Shown one piece after another: positions 12,651-22,558 of a stretch of 64,000 nucleotides of DNA. The stretch is from Cunninghamia lanceolata. Taxonomy: Eukaryota; Streptophyta; Pinopsida; Cupressales; Cupressaceae. Position numbers and translations under genes: made by a program. Under the pieces are notes generated by a model that did no database searches, had not been told where the DNA came from, and saw only the letters and a program-made list of their open reading frames with translations. The stretch covers positions 11,860,001 to 11,924,000 of the forward strand of contig BSBN01000849.1 in assembly GCA_027924645.1 (NCBI GenBank). Direction: 5' to 3'. The first letter of the stretch is position 1. Every line of letters starts with the position of its first letter.

Positions 12651-12938
12651 GGTTGTGGCCTCTCTAGCTTGATCCAAGCTAAAAAATCTGATGTTTACCA
12701 TAAAAATAGAAGTCTTTGACAATAATATCTCATCTTATTGTAATTTAGACACATATATGATCCTACAAGTGCTACATTTTGCATATATCAAAATTGAAAT
12801 ATTATTTTTTCATTAATGTTAAAAGGTGTCTCAACCTTACATCCTAATTGTTAGGATTTGGTATGATACTCACCTTGTAATCAAATGTGTAATATATGTT
12901 CTCCATCACACATGGGCACAAATCCCTCCTGACCCCCA

Positions 12939-14367
12939 TGTTGTTGTAAGTATGTGTTAATTGGTGTTTTCATTGATGTCAACATGTTTGTGTTGTCATT
13001 GGTGTCAACTATATCTTCTGATATTGCTACTTGTTGATTGATTGCGTTGTCATGTTAAGAACATTGTCTGAATATTTTGCTCTGCATTTCCTCTATGTTG
13101 GAAACAAAAGTATGAGATTTAGATATATTTTAGAGAAGTGTTTGAAGATGCCCAATCCAAAATTTGGTGGTCCGTGTCACTATGCAGAAAAAGTTATAGT
13201 CACTAGTTTGAAGACTGTGCCTAGCAATATTTGCAGAGTGACAGGGAGAAAGTATTTTGCTCCGTATTTCTACGCAATTTGAATTTTGGTCTTGCAGTTC
13301 TAGACTTAAGTTCATAAAGTCCTTAGCTATCTTGAATCCAAAGGATTTGTGATTTGGTTCTCTAGAAAGCAAGTTATTGATTAGTAGAGCTTGACAGTGT
13401 TTGTTGTGAAGCAATCTGTGATATGTCTTCAAGCACGATACTTGTTGTTTTCAAATGAGATCTATTGTAGTTGGATTTGTCAGCTCCCAAGTGATTCTAT
13501 GATGATTGTGGATGTCTCCAGAATGTATTGAAGGCATGTGCTTGATTTGCAAGCTATAATGAAGTTCTTGAAAGCATGTAACTAAGTATTCTTGATGTTT
13601 GTTGCACTAGTTCTGGTCGACCTGGTTATTTACACTTGTTGCGGAGGTGATTCATGGATTGTAGAAGCATGTTTAAGCATGTGAAGATGTATTTGGCTCC
13701 GGGCTAAGCCATTAAGTGTTCCTCTTTCATTCATTTGATTTATGTATGTACGCTGACCTTGGAGATAGTTCTAATGGTTGTAAGTTGTATTGTCAACCTT
13801 GATGAATATTCCAAGGTTGATGATTGGTATAAATATATGTAATGAATCCATGAGTGATGTGAGTGAGTGCAAAGATGTGATGATAAAGTGTGTCTATGTT
13901 GTAAAGGCATAGTAGAGGAGATATATTGTGCTTCAATGGAATAGAACTCAAGCATGTTATAGATGCTACTATATCAGTTCATGGTAGTGAGCCACCCATC
14001 CTGGCAGCAAGCCACCCCCTTGGTAGTGAGCCACCCTTTGGTAGTGAGCCTTTTATAGTGAGCATTCATTTTGGGTAGTGAGTGCAAAGGGAGTGAGCCT
14101 CTTTGTTATTCAGTATTGTTACTACATTATATTGTTAGCTAACACTCACCTTGGTTTTTCCCTTTTAGGGTTTTCCATGTAAAAAATATGGTGTTCATGT
14201 GTGTATGGTGTTGATGTGTTTATGTTTTGATTCTACTATTCATGTTTAATCTTCATAATAGAATAAGGAGTTAAAGTAAGTGAATGTGAATGTGATTTTG
14301 TTTTAAATAAGTTAAAGTTTTGATACGACTAATTCATCCCCTCTCTCTCAGTTGTCTTGTGCCTTCA
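12939..14367 (+). repeat. Copia-1 5' LTR
   Basis: It begins TGTTGTTGTAAG and ends near GTGCCTTCA, about 1.43 kb. The U5 end has TTCATCCCCTCTCTCTCAG, a motif common at the ends of long plant Copia LTRs. At 13975-14100 a short array repeats GGTAGTGAGCCACCC. The frame at 13031-13282 lies inside the LTR and has no recognisable domain. A degenerate version of the U5 end recurs at 17040-17135. Confidence 0.7.
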
Positions 14368-14370
14368 ATA

Positions 14371-14390
14371 ATTGGTATCAAACTCTAGCT
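14371..14390 (+). other. Copia-1 primer binding site
   Basis: TTGGTATCAAACTCTAGCT lies a few bases after the LTR end and matches, with one or two changes, the usual TGGTATCAGAGC that pairs with the 3' end of initiator tRNA-Met to start minus-strand DNA synthesis. Confidence 0.75.
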
Positions 14391-14428
14391 CCTTGGAAGA
14401 AAGCCTAGCAACTTAAGGTAGATCTGGG

Positions 14429-15243
14429 ATGATGCACAAGGATAAGCTGCCTTTCAAGTGTTTCAAGTGTAGTGAAATTGGTCATTTTGCATCAAGATGT
14501 CCAAAGAGAAATTTGAGAAGTAAGAAAGAAGAAAATGAAAATAGAATGTCTAAAAGAACCTATTATGATGTTGAAGATAGTGAAAAAAGTGATTGCTCGC
14601 TCACTAATTCAAAGGATGTCATTTTTGGTGCTAACCCTCAAGAATGTTTTGATTCAGAGGTAAGTCCTGATAGTGAAGATACTTTTGAAAAGAATTATTG
14701 GGTTATTGATAGTAGTTGCTCAAATCATATATGACCAGTGACAAAAGTAAGTTTATTAACTTTGAGAAATATGATGAAGGATTAGTTAGATTTGGAGATA
14801 ACTGTACTGCTAAGATATGTGGAAGAGGACAAATCAGTCTCGATGGAAAACAACATACTAATGATGTTCTTTATATCAAAAGCTTAAGGCAAAATCTCTT
14901 AAGTCTTGGATAGTTATGTAGAAAAGGATACAGTGTTATACTTCAGGATGATATTTTTGAAATCAGAGAGAAATTTGGAATTGTGATAGCTACTAGTAAG
15001 AGGAGAGAAGAAAACCTTTATCATCTTAGAGAAGGTGATGATTATTACTCTATGACTCATATCAGTGAAAGTTGGCTCTGGCATAGGAGATTGTGTCATA
15101 TCAATCTTGATGATCTAGTAAGAATAAGTTTACCTCAAGTGGTAAAAGATTTACCAGAGATTATAGAACCCAACAGTATCATCCACAAGAAGTGTCAAGA
15201 TGAAAAGAAAGAAAAAGGAAGCTTAAAAATGCATAATGATTAG
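14429..15243 (+). pseudogene. Copia-1 gag zinc knuckle, protease and pre-integrase remnant
   Basis: The first frame has the nucleocapsid zinc knuckle CFKCSEIGHFASRC (CX2CX4HX4C) near residue 10 and then the protease motif WVIDSSCSNH, where D-S replaces the usual D-S/T-G. A frameshift at about 14720 moves to FGDNCTAKICGRGQ, and a stop follows LLSLG at 14911. The next frame reaches the GAG-pre-integrase motif SWLWHRRLCHINLDDL near 15075. Coding similarity stops at 15243. Most of gag before the zinc knuckle is absent, so this is a heavily deleted polyprotein. Confidence 0.82.
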
Positions 15244-15249
15244 AAATGG

Positions 15250-16746
15250 TTAAATTTACCCCTGTATAAGTGGTGGATTTGCATCTAGAGGATCAAGGAA
15301 ACCATGGAGGTGCCAGTGATTGTTGAAATCATCAAATTGTCACAAAATAATATTACCATTGATATATCTACAATAATTACAATCATGTGATAAATTACAT
15401 ACCTGTTGACTTGACCTCCTCTCATAACCCACTAATGGATGGATAATGGAGGCAGGATGAAGACTCTGACCCTGGAATTTCATTGTGCAGACAATTACAT
15501 ACATTATTGTTAACTTTTAATATAGATAGTCATATAAAATTAATTACACATTTCAAATAACAATATATTAAATCAAGATGAAACTTGTAAAGAAGTACCT
15601 GAGAGTCAATACAAAATGTATGCTATAAGACATCATCGGTGAGAACAATCTCATCCAATATGGATGTCTCCAACATTAGATGCTACCCTTGCATCATAGC
15701 AGCCTGTCGAGAGTCTTGCCGTGCATCCTACATCCCACACATCACACAGGTTCCCACATGAACTGCACAAATGTGGGGACAAATGACACCTACTACTCTC
15801 ACCCTCATCGGCCCAGGTAAGATCATTGGCATGCTATGCTAGAGACTATGTGAGAGTAGTCAATGAATGTAATGTCTCCACCTCAACACTCTCCTTCAAA
15901 GTCGAAGGGAGTGACCTATGTTCTAGCCTCAACAGGGATCTAGGTACATGGTTTTCATCTCACTGAGCCCCCTCTCTATCTTGGGCCACCACCTCTACCC
16001 TAGAATTCTCAAATGTCAAAATAACTAGGAATCTTCTTGAGGATGAACTCGCAATGGAGTTTCCTCACAAAATATTGTGGCACCTCATCATTGTTGCATG
16101 GGCGCTCATCGAAGACTATGTACCATCTATCCCAAAAGTTTTAGGATATTTCTTCATTCCTACACCAATGAATAGGGAACTAGTTGCAAGTTTCTTCTAA
16201 TCTTTGGCTAGTTTTAGGATTAATAAAGTGTGCACATAATTGAGATTTTGTAATTTTTTCATTCTTCACTTGTTCATATGACATTTTGTTGGCATAGTAT
16301 TGCCGACACCTCTCCCTATAGCCTTGAAATTTGGTGATTTGTTTTGTCACTGATTCGGTGTGGGAAACCATCTCCTCTAATGACTTCACAAGCACTCTCC
16401 TATGATTTGTGCTTGCACTTGGATTGTTTATCATTTGAATAAGAGTTTGAATATGTTTCTTGTTATCTTCTATTATCCCTAGGTAGTTTTCTTGATTATC
16501 CCTTACACTGTGAGGATGTGAAGGTGGGTTTTGAGGGTTTGGAGTGTATTGGGGGTTGTTTTCACCCTCAGCTAGATTTGGGTTTTCTCTTGCCTCAATA
16601 ACTGTAAATGCAATATAAAAAACTAATCAAACATTGTAAAAGTCAAAAATTCTTCTCAAACTAACAAAAATTAGTCAAACCCTACCTTCTTCGGCTACTA
16701 GACCCTCCAAATTTGCTTCATGATGTCTTTGGCAGCGAGGTGGCAT
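15250..16746 (-). pseudogene. Unrecognised multi-exon coding relic, antisense inside Copia-1
   Basis: Exon 1 is 16746-16686 (start MPPRCQRHHEANLEG), followed by donor GTAGGG. The acceptor at 16603-16602 (TTTACAG) opens exon 2, which continues in phase to the stop at 16180: an intact two-exon frame of 160 residues. Past that stop the same frame continues FWDRWYIVFDERPCNND near 16120, interrupted by TAG and TAA, so exon 2 was probably longer. Further left, a segment ending at donor 15598 and a clean 69 bp exon at 15471-15403 (GQSLHPASIIHPLVGYE) have matching splice sites. I do not recognise the family. It could be a transposon ORF or a captured plant gene. Confidence 0.5.
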
Positions 16747-17039
16747 CGTGAAAATGTCTATTTCTCTCTTGCACTTGCTTGGAGAGGCTTTCCTTGAATG
16801 CAATCGCACTTTGAAGACTATTTTTTTTGCATATTAACTCCTTTGGGCATGGGTGAATGACAAGAAAGTGATTTTTTTTTACTTTTAAGTGAAGGCAAAA
16901 CATGAGCGTGTTATAATGCACTTGCGTTTTGGTCTGTTTTGGACCAAAAAGTCCCATGGTGGTGACTTTTTGGTCCCCCATCTCTTTGCATATACCCTTA
17001 AGTTTATGATTCCATGCTTTCATGGTTAAATCATAACAA

Positions 17040-17135
17040 TAGCGATTTAGCGATTGATGTGTTGGTGTTTATAAAAAGTTAAGTTTTGGTGACAACTGAT
17101 TCACCCCCCCTCTCATTTGTCTTATGCATTTCAAC
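17040..17135 (+). repeat. Copia-1 3' LTR end fragment
   Basis: GTTAAGTTTTGGTGACAACT, then TTCACCCCCCCTCTC and TTTCAACA, parallels the last 90 bp of the 5' LTR (14285-14367). Only this end is recognisable; the beginning of the 3' LTR was not found. Confidence 0.55.
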
Positions 17136-17232
17136 AATTTCATGTCGAGAATTGGACGTGATGTTATAATATCTTTGTGAGAATTCATTTTAATAACATC
17201 TCTCCATGTGTCATAATAATCAAAGTACTAGG

Positions 17233-17256
17233 TATATATATATATATATATATATA
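17233..17256. repeat. (TA)n microsatellite
   Basis: Twelve TA dinucleotides without interruption, between the Copia-1 end and the PPR pseudogene. Confidence 0.97.
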
Positions 17257-17274
17257 ATTTCCTACTACAACATG

Positions 17275-20207
17275 TCACATATTTCCTCTATCTTTTATCC
17301 TTTGATGGATGTCCGTACCGTATTCCAAACCTCCCATTTTGGCACATGAAAGGAGGATGGTAGCAAAGGTTGTGGAGTCTGGCTTTACACCTTCTAGTTG
17401 TATTTGCTTGAAAGTTTCTAAATCCTTTTCAACAAATCCATTTTGTGCATATCCTACAATTAGGGCATTCCATGAGAACACATTTCTTTTAGGCATTCTG
17501 TCAAATAGTTCATGTAACTTGTCTTTTCTTCCACACTGTGGATATCTTGCCATCATGACATTCTGTGAGATGACATCTCTTTGAGGCATTCTATCAAACA
17601 ATTCACATGCCTTGTCTATGCTTCCACATTTTTCATATATGTCTACTTGGGCAGTTACAACCACAACATGTGACAAAATTCTTTTATTTTGTATCATGTG
17701 ATGGATATCCATACCCTATTGTAGACCTCCCATTTTAGCACAAGCAGGGAGGATGCTGGAAAAGGTTATGGAGTCTGGCTTTACACTTGCCAATTGCATT
17801 TTCTTGAAAGTTTGTAAAGCCTTTTCAACAAATCTATTTTGTGCATATCCTGCAATCAAGGCATTCCATGAGAACACATTTCTTTGAGGCATTATGTCAG
17901 ATAGTTCATGTGACTTGTCTATGCTTCCACATTGTGGATATCTTGCCATCATGACATTCCATGAGATGACATCTCTTTGAGGCATTATGTCAAACAATTC
18001 ACATGCCTTGTCTATGCTTCCACATTTTGTGTACATGTCTAGCTGGGTAGTTACAACCACAACATTTGACAAAATTCTTCTATCTTTTATCATGTAATGG
18101 ATATCCATGCCCTGGTCGAAACCTCCCATTTTGGCATAGGTAGGGAGGATGTTGGCAAAGGTTGTGGAGTCTAGCTTTACACCTGCTAGTTGCATTTGTT
18201 TGAAAATTTTTTAAGCCTTTTCAACAAATCCATTTTTTGCATATCCTGCAATCAGGGCATTCCATGAGAGCACATTTCTTTGAGGCATTCTTTCAGACAA
18301 TTCACATGCCTTGTCTATGCTTCGACATTTTGGATATCTTGCCATCATGTCATTCCATGAGATGACATCTCTTTGAGTCATTCTATCAAACAATTCACGT
18401 TCCTTGTCTATGCTTCCACATTTTGCATACATGCCTACTTTGGGCAGTTACAACCACAAAATTTGACAAATTTCTTCTATTTTTTATCATGTGATGGATG
18501 TCCATACCCTGTTGGAAACCTCCCATTTTGGTACAGGCAGGGAGAATGTAGGCAAAGGTTGTAGAGTCTAGCTTTACACCTACCAATTGGATTTGCTTGA
18601 AATTTTCTAAAGCCTTTTCAACAAATCCATTTTGTGCATATCCTGCAATCAAGGCATTCCATGAGAACACATTTCTTTGAGGCATTCTGTCAAATAGTTT
18701 GCATGCCTTGCTTATCATGTGATGGATATCCATACCCTGTTCCAAACCTCCCATTTTGAAACATGTAGGGAGGATGCTAGGAAAGGTTGCAGAGTCTAGC
18801 TTTACACCTGCCAATTATATTTGCTTGAAAGTTTATAAATTCTTTTCAACAAAGCCATTTTGTGCATATCCTACAACTATATCATTCCATGAGACCATGT
18901 TTCTTTGAGGCATCTAGTCAAATAGTTTAGGTGCCTTGTCTATGCTTCCACATTTTGCATACATGGCTACCAGGGTAGTTATAGGTACATATAACAAAAT
19001 TCCTCTATCCTTATCATGTGATGGATGCCCATACCTTGTTCCAAAGCTCCCTCTTTGGTATAGACAGGGAGGATGCTAGCAAAGTTTGTGGAGTCTGTAT
19101 TTACACCTGCTAATTGCTTTTGCCTCAAAGTTTCTAAAGCCTTTTCAACAAACCCATTTTGTGCATATCCTAAAATCATAGCATTCCATGAGACCACATT
19201 TTTTTGAGGCATCACGTTAAGTAGTTGAGGTGCCTTGTCTATGCTTCCACATTTTGCATACATGTCTACCACAATAGTTACAGCTACATCTGACAAAATT
19301 CCTCTATCCTTATCCTGTGATGGATGTCCACACCCTGTTCCAAAGCTCTCTTTTTGGCACAGGTAGGGAGGATGCTGGCAAAGGTTGTGGATTCTGGCTT
19401 TACACCTGCCAATTGCATTTGCTTGAAAGTTCTCTAAAGCCTTTTCAACAAACGCATTATGTGTATATCCTTTTTCAACAAAAACATTTTGTGCATAGCC
19501 TGTAATCATAGCATTCCATGAGACCACATTTCCTCAAGGCATCCAATCAAATAGTTCAGGTGCCTTGTCTATGCTTCCACATTTTCCATACATGTCTGCC
19601 AGGGTAGTTACAGCTACATCTTCTGACAAAGTTCCTCTATACTTTATCCTGTGATGGATGTCTATACCCTATTCGAAACCTCCCATTTTGGTACATGCAG
19701 GGAGGATGCTGGAAAAGGTTGGGGAGTCTGTCTTTATACCTACCAATTACATTTGCTTGAAAGTTTCTAAAGCCTTTTCAATGAACCTATTTTTACATAT
19801 CCTCTAATCATAGCATTCCATGAGACCACATGTGTTTTAGACATCTGATCCAATAGTTCATGTGCCTTTTCTATGCTTACACATTTTGTATACATGTCTA
19901 CCTGAGGGTAGTTACAGCTACAACATCTAATAAAATTGTTCTATCCTTTATCCTCGACGTCCATACCCTATTCGAAACCTCTCATTTTTGGCACAGACTA
20001 GGAGTATGTTGGCGAAAGCAAACCGATCAGGTTGGAGACTTGTTTGTTGCATATGGTGAAAGGCCACGGTGAAACAATGTCACTGCCTAGTGAAGACATC
20101 CATGTCTTCTGCACAAGCATCCACCAATGTTTCACAGCGCGGTAGTAGTTTGAATTCAATCTAGGCGATGGTGCCCGTAAGCTGCTACGGTTAGGGTTAA
20201 CCAGCAT
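17275..20207 (-). pseudogene. PLS-type PPR pseudogene with tandem modules
   Basis: On the minus strand, pentatricopeptide motifs follow one another: GYAQNGFVEKALETFKQ, AGVKPDSTTFASILPACAK, GMDIHHMIKDRR and MYAKCGSIDKARELFDRMPQ. PPR proteins bind organellar RNA and assist editing or splicing. About eight modules of roughly 300-430 bp are present (SWNA near 17470, 17865, 18250, 18650, 18885, 19185, 19515, 19815). The N-terminal side near 20207-20000 is partly readable (MQQTSLQPDRFAFANIL). At least six frameshifts or stops separate the modules, and no E or DYW domain follows at the left end. It is a decayed gene whose modules are unusually alike. Confidence 0.9.
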
Positions 20208-20824
20208 GGACCAAACTTACGCTCTTTATTGTTACCACAATGGAAGACTCTACTTAAATATCATCCATTTCAATGGTCAAACAACCAATAGCAATTTTAC
20301 ATCTCATTTACAATAAAAAGTTTTAAATATTTATCCTATTTTTATTGACTAGAATTGACCTTTGATTGTTGCAGTGGATGATATTTAAGAACAATTGAAA
20401 AAAGTGGTTGAAATCGTTAATTGGGCCCCACAACACACCTAAGAAGGCAAAGCGTAGAGTGTGTTGTTTAAGCCCAGCCTAATTTGAACACTAACAAGTT
20501 TCAATAACGAACTGAATTAGTTTTAATGATGCACTAAATTACTTTAAATGATGCGCGTAGGCGGTCCCCTACAATATATTTAGCAAGAAATTTCTAAAGC
20601 CCATTTTATGTAATCAAAATAGGTTTTGAAGGGGAAGTGTGTTTGACACACTCAAATTCCACCATCATTTAAGGTAGTTTAGTAAGTTGCTGATGAAATA
20701 GAGGATGACATAAATGAAAGTCATATTGATGATGAATGAGGAAGATTTTCCTAAATAATGATACCATGTTCCTCAAGTCTTTGGTGGTGGGCTACTGCCA
20801 ATCCTTCCTTTTTTCTGGCCATGT
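20208..20824. other. Spacer, nothing recognised
   Basis: Non-coding stretch between the PPR pseudogene and the calmodulin-like copy. The first part may be upstream sequence of the PPR gene. No motif supports a promoter call. An open frame begins at 20736, but its first 30 codons do not resemble the related gene at 53341. Confidence 0.5.
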
Positions 20825-21176
20825 TCTTGAAGATTTCAGATTTATACTAAGAAGCAAAGGGCAAGATGACTATTGCAATAGCCTTCAATTTGATGAGTTT
20901 GTTGATTTATATTGGTTCATTTTCAACCATGAACAAGATGAAGGAGAAAATGTGCTAGACGATTTGATGGAAGCATTCAAGATTTTTTATCAGAATGACG
21001 ACGGATACATTTCTTGTGAAGAGCTGCAACAAGTGCTCTCCACGATCGGATTAATCCCAGAAACTCAATATCCACAACAATGCAAGAAAATGATTCGTAG
21101 ATTTGACATGGACTACAATGGAGTTTTAGATTTCTCTGATTTCAAAACTATGATGTCTTCTGAACTTTGTGCGTGA
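20825..21176 (+). pseudogene. Truncated calmodulin-like (EF-hand) gene copy
   Basis: From about 20825 the frame matches the calmodulin-like gene at 53341-52874: ILRSKGQDDYCNSLQFDEF, IFNHEQDEGEN, DGYISCEELQQVLST, NGVLDFSDFKTMMSS. The first EF-hand and the N-terminus are missing. In EF-hand 3 the first calcium ligand Asp is Tyr (YQNDDGYISCEE); EF-hand 4 (DMDYNGVLDFSD) keeps its ligands apart from Asp at position 12. The 3' flank is also alike in both copies (GTGAGTAA, then GGTGTATATA), so this is a genomic duplicate. The upstream in-frame ATG at 20736 is probably fortuitous. Confidence 0.85.
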
Positions 21177-21298
21177 GTAATCAAGAGAAGGTGTATATAC
21201 AGACAAAGTTTCAGAAATATGGCAGTTTGCTTTTGTTCCTTTTTCTTTTTGATATTTCAAAAGTGCACTCGAAGCTCTCTGGAATATCTGCACCTTAC

Positions 21299-21707
21299 TG
21301 TTGGGCACGTGGTTGTTGAAGCCCAATAGTAACGAAAACTTCTTGTCTTTGATTCCTTGAAACCGCTCTATCTACACATTGCCATTCTTGGCTTGTAACC
21401 ACTGCTAGTTCTGGTTCATTGATTCCAGATGTAAGATATTTGGTAGGTGTTTGGAGAATAGAGTCTTTAAGATGCAAGACATTTATGCTGCAGTTCTACA
21501 ATGATACTATGATGTATGAAACATAGAGAGAGATGTATTATCTAAATGAATGAATGCCCTTCGTTGTTGATGTAGCCATGAAATGGTGAACCACGTTAAA
21601 CTCTTTGGTCTTTTGTATGTGTGCTATTTTATTCTCTTTTCATTCTGAGCATTAGTTTGATTTTCTATTCTTCTTTTGGTTCTGCTATTCTGTTTCTTGC
21701 ATTTACA
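21299..21707 (+). repeat. Copia-2 5' LTR
   Basis: It begins TGTTGGGCACGTGG and ends CTTGCATTTACA. The other copy at 26360 differs by scattered, mostly transition changes, so the insertion is old but not ancient. Confidence 0.97.
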
Positions 21708-21725
21708 ATTGGTATCAGAGCTTTG
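21708..21725 (+). other. Copia-2 primer binding site
   Basis: ATTGGTATCAGAGCTTTG directly follows the 5' LTR. TGGTATCAGAGC is complementary to the 3' end of plant initiator tRNA-Met. Confidence 0.95.
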
Positions 21726-21787
21726 TGTGAAGCTTGGTCTAGGAGATAGCCTGTGAAGTATTTTTTGGAACCTGTACAACAATCAAA

Positions 21788-22558
21788 ATGGATGATTCAG
21801 AAAAATGGAAAATAGAGAAATTTACAGGCCAAAACTTTGGTCTTTAGAAAGTGGATATGGAGTCTCTTCTTATCAAACAGGACTTGTCACTCGCCTTACT
21901 GGGGAAAGCCAAAGGACAAGGTTCTATGAAAGATGAAGACTGGGAAAAACTCAATATGAAAGTGAAGGCAACTATTTTTCTCCCATTGTCTAGCAATGTA
22001 TTATTTAATGTCTCTAATGAGAGTACTATGAAAGAGCTTTGGGAAAAGCTCTCCAGCATGTATGTGATTGCTTCAGCTTTGAATTAGGTATTTATTATGA
22101 AGAAACTATATAACCTAAAAATGAAAGAAGGTGGGGTTATGTCCAATCATCTAAATGAATTTAACACCTTAGTTACTCAATTAACTTCGGTGGGTATCAA
22201 GTTAGATCCTGAGATTAAAGCATTTTTGCTATTGTGTTCCTTACCAAATGGTGTTGTCATGGTTGTGAGCACTTTTGTAGTAGCCAAGAGTACATTGGTT
22301 TTTGATGACATTGTAGCTACTCTTCTCAGGGAAGACATGAGAAGGAAACATCAGGAACCCTCATCTAGCGATGCTCTAACAGTTGTAAGTACAAGCAATA
22401 GGGGACAAAGCCAAGATAGGGGTAGATCCAACAACCAGAGAAGATCACAATCTGGTCCATGATCAAAGTCTAGGGGTAGAACCAGTGCGTGTTGGTTTTG
22501 TGGAAAACTCAGACACAATAAGAAAAATTGCTCGAACTACAAGAAAGATCAAGGAAAA
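21788..22558 (+). pseudogene. Copia-2 gag
   Basis: The ATG at 21788 opens the capsid/nucleocapsid frame (MDDSEKWKIEKFTGQNFGL). In-frame stops follow where W (FGL-stop-KVD, 21846), Q (ALN-stop-VFIMKK) and R (SGP-stop-SKSRG, near 22460) would be expected. The capsid region shows SMKDEDWEKLNMKVKATI and LWEKLSSMY, typical of the UBN2/DUF4219 gag family. The zinc knuckle CWFCGKLRHNKKNC (CX2CX4HX4C) is at about 22490-22535. Protease follows in the same polyprotein. Confidence 0.92.

Larger units (their letters stand above)
12939..17135 (+). mobile_element. Copia-1: broken Ty1/copia element
   Basis: A 5' LTR (12939-14367) is followed by a tRNA-Met primer site and gag/protease/pre-integrase coding up to 15243. 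A short piece of 3' LTR end is visible at about 17040-17135. RT, most of integrase and RNase H are missing. Instead, an antisense multi-exon coding relic occupies 15250-16750. Whether this is one element with a captured segment, or a truncated element beside something else, cannot be settled by reading. Confidence 0.65.

Noticed and set aside
16718..17023. 101-codon minus frame as a separate gene
   Set aside because: It overlaps exon 1 of the multi-exon relic in another frame and shows no motif.
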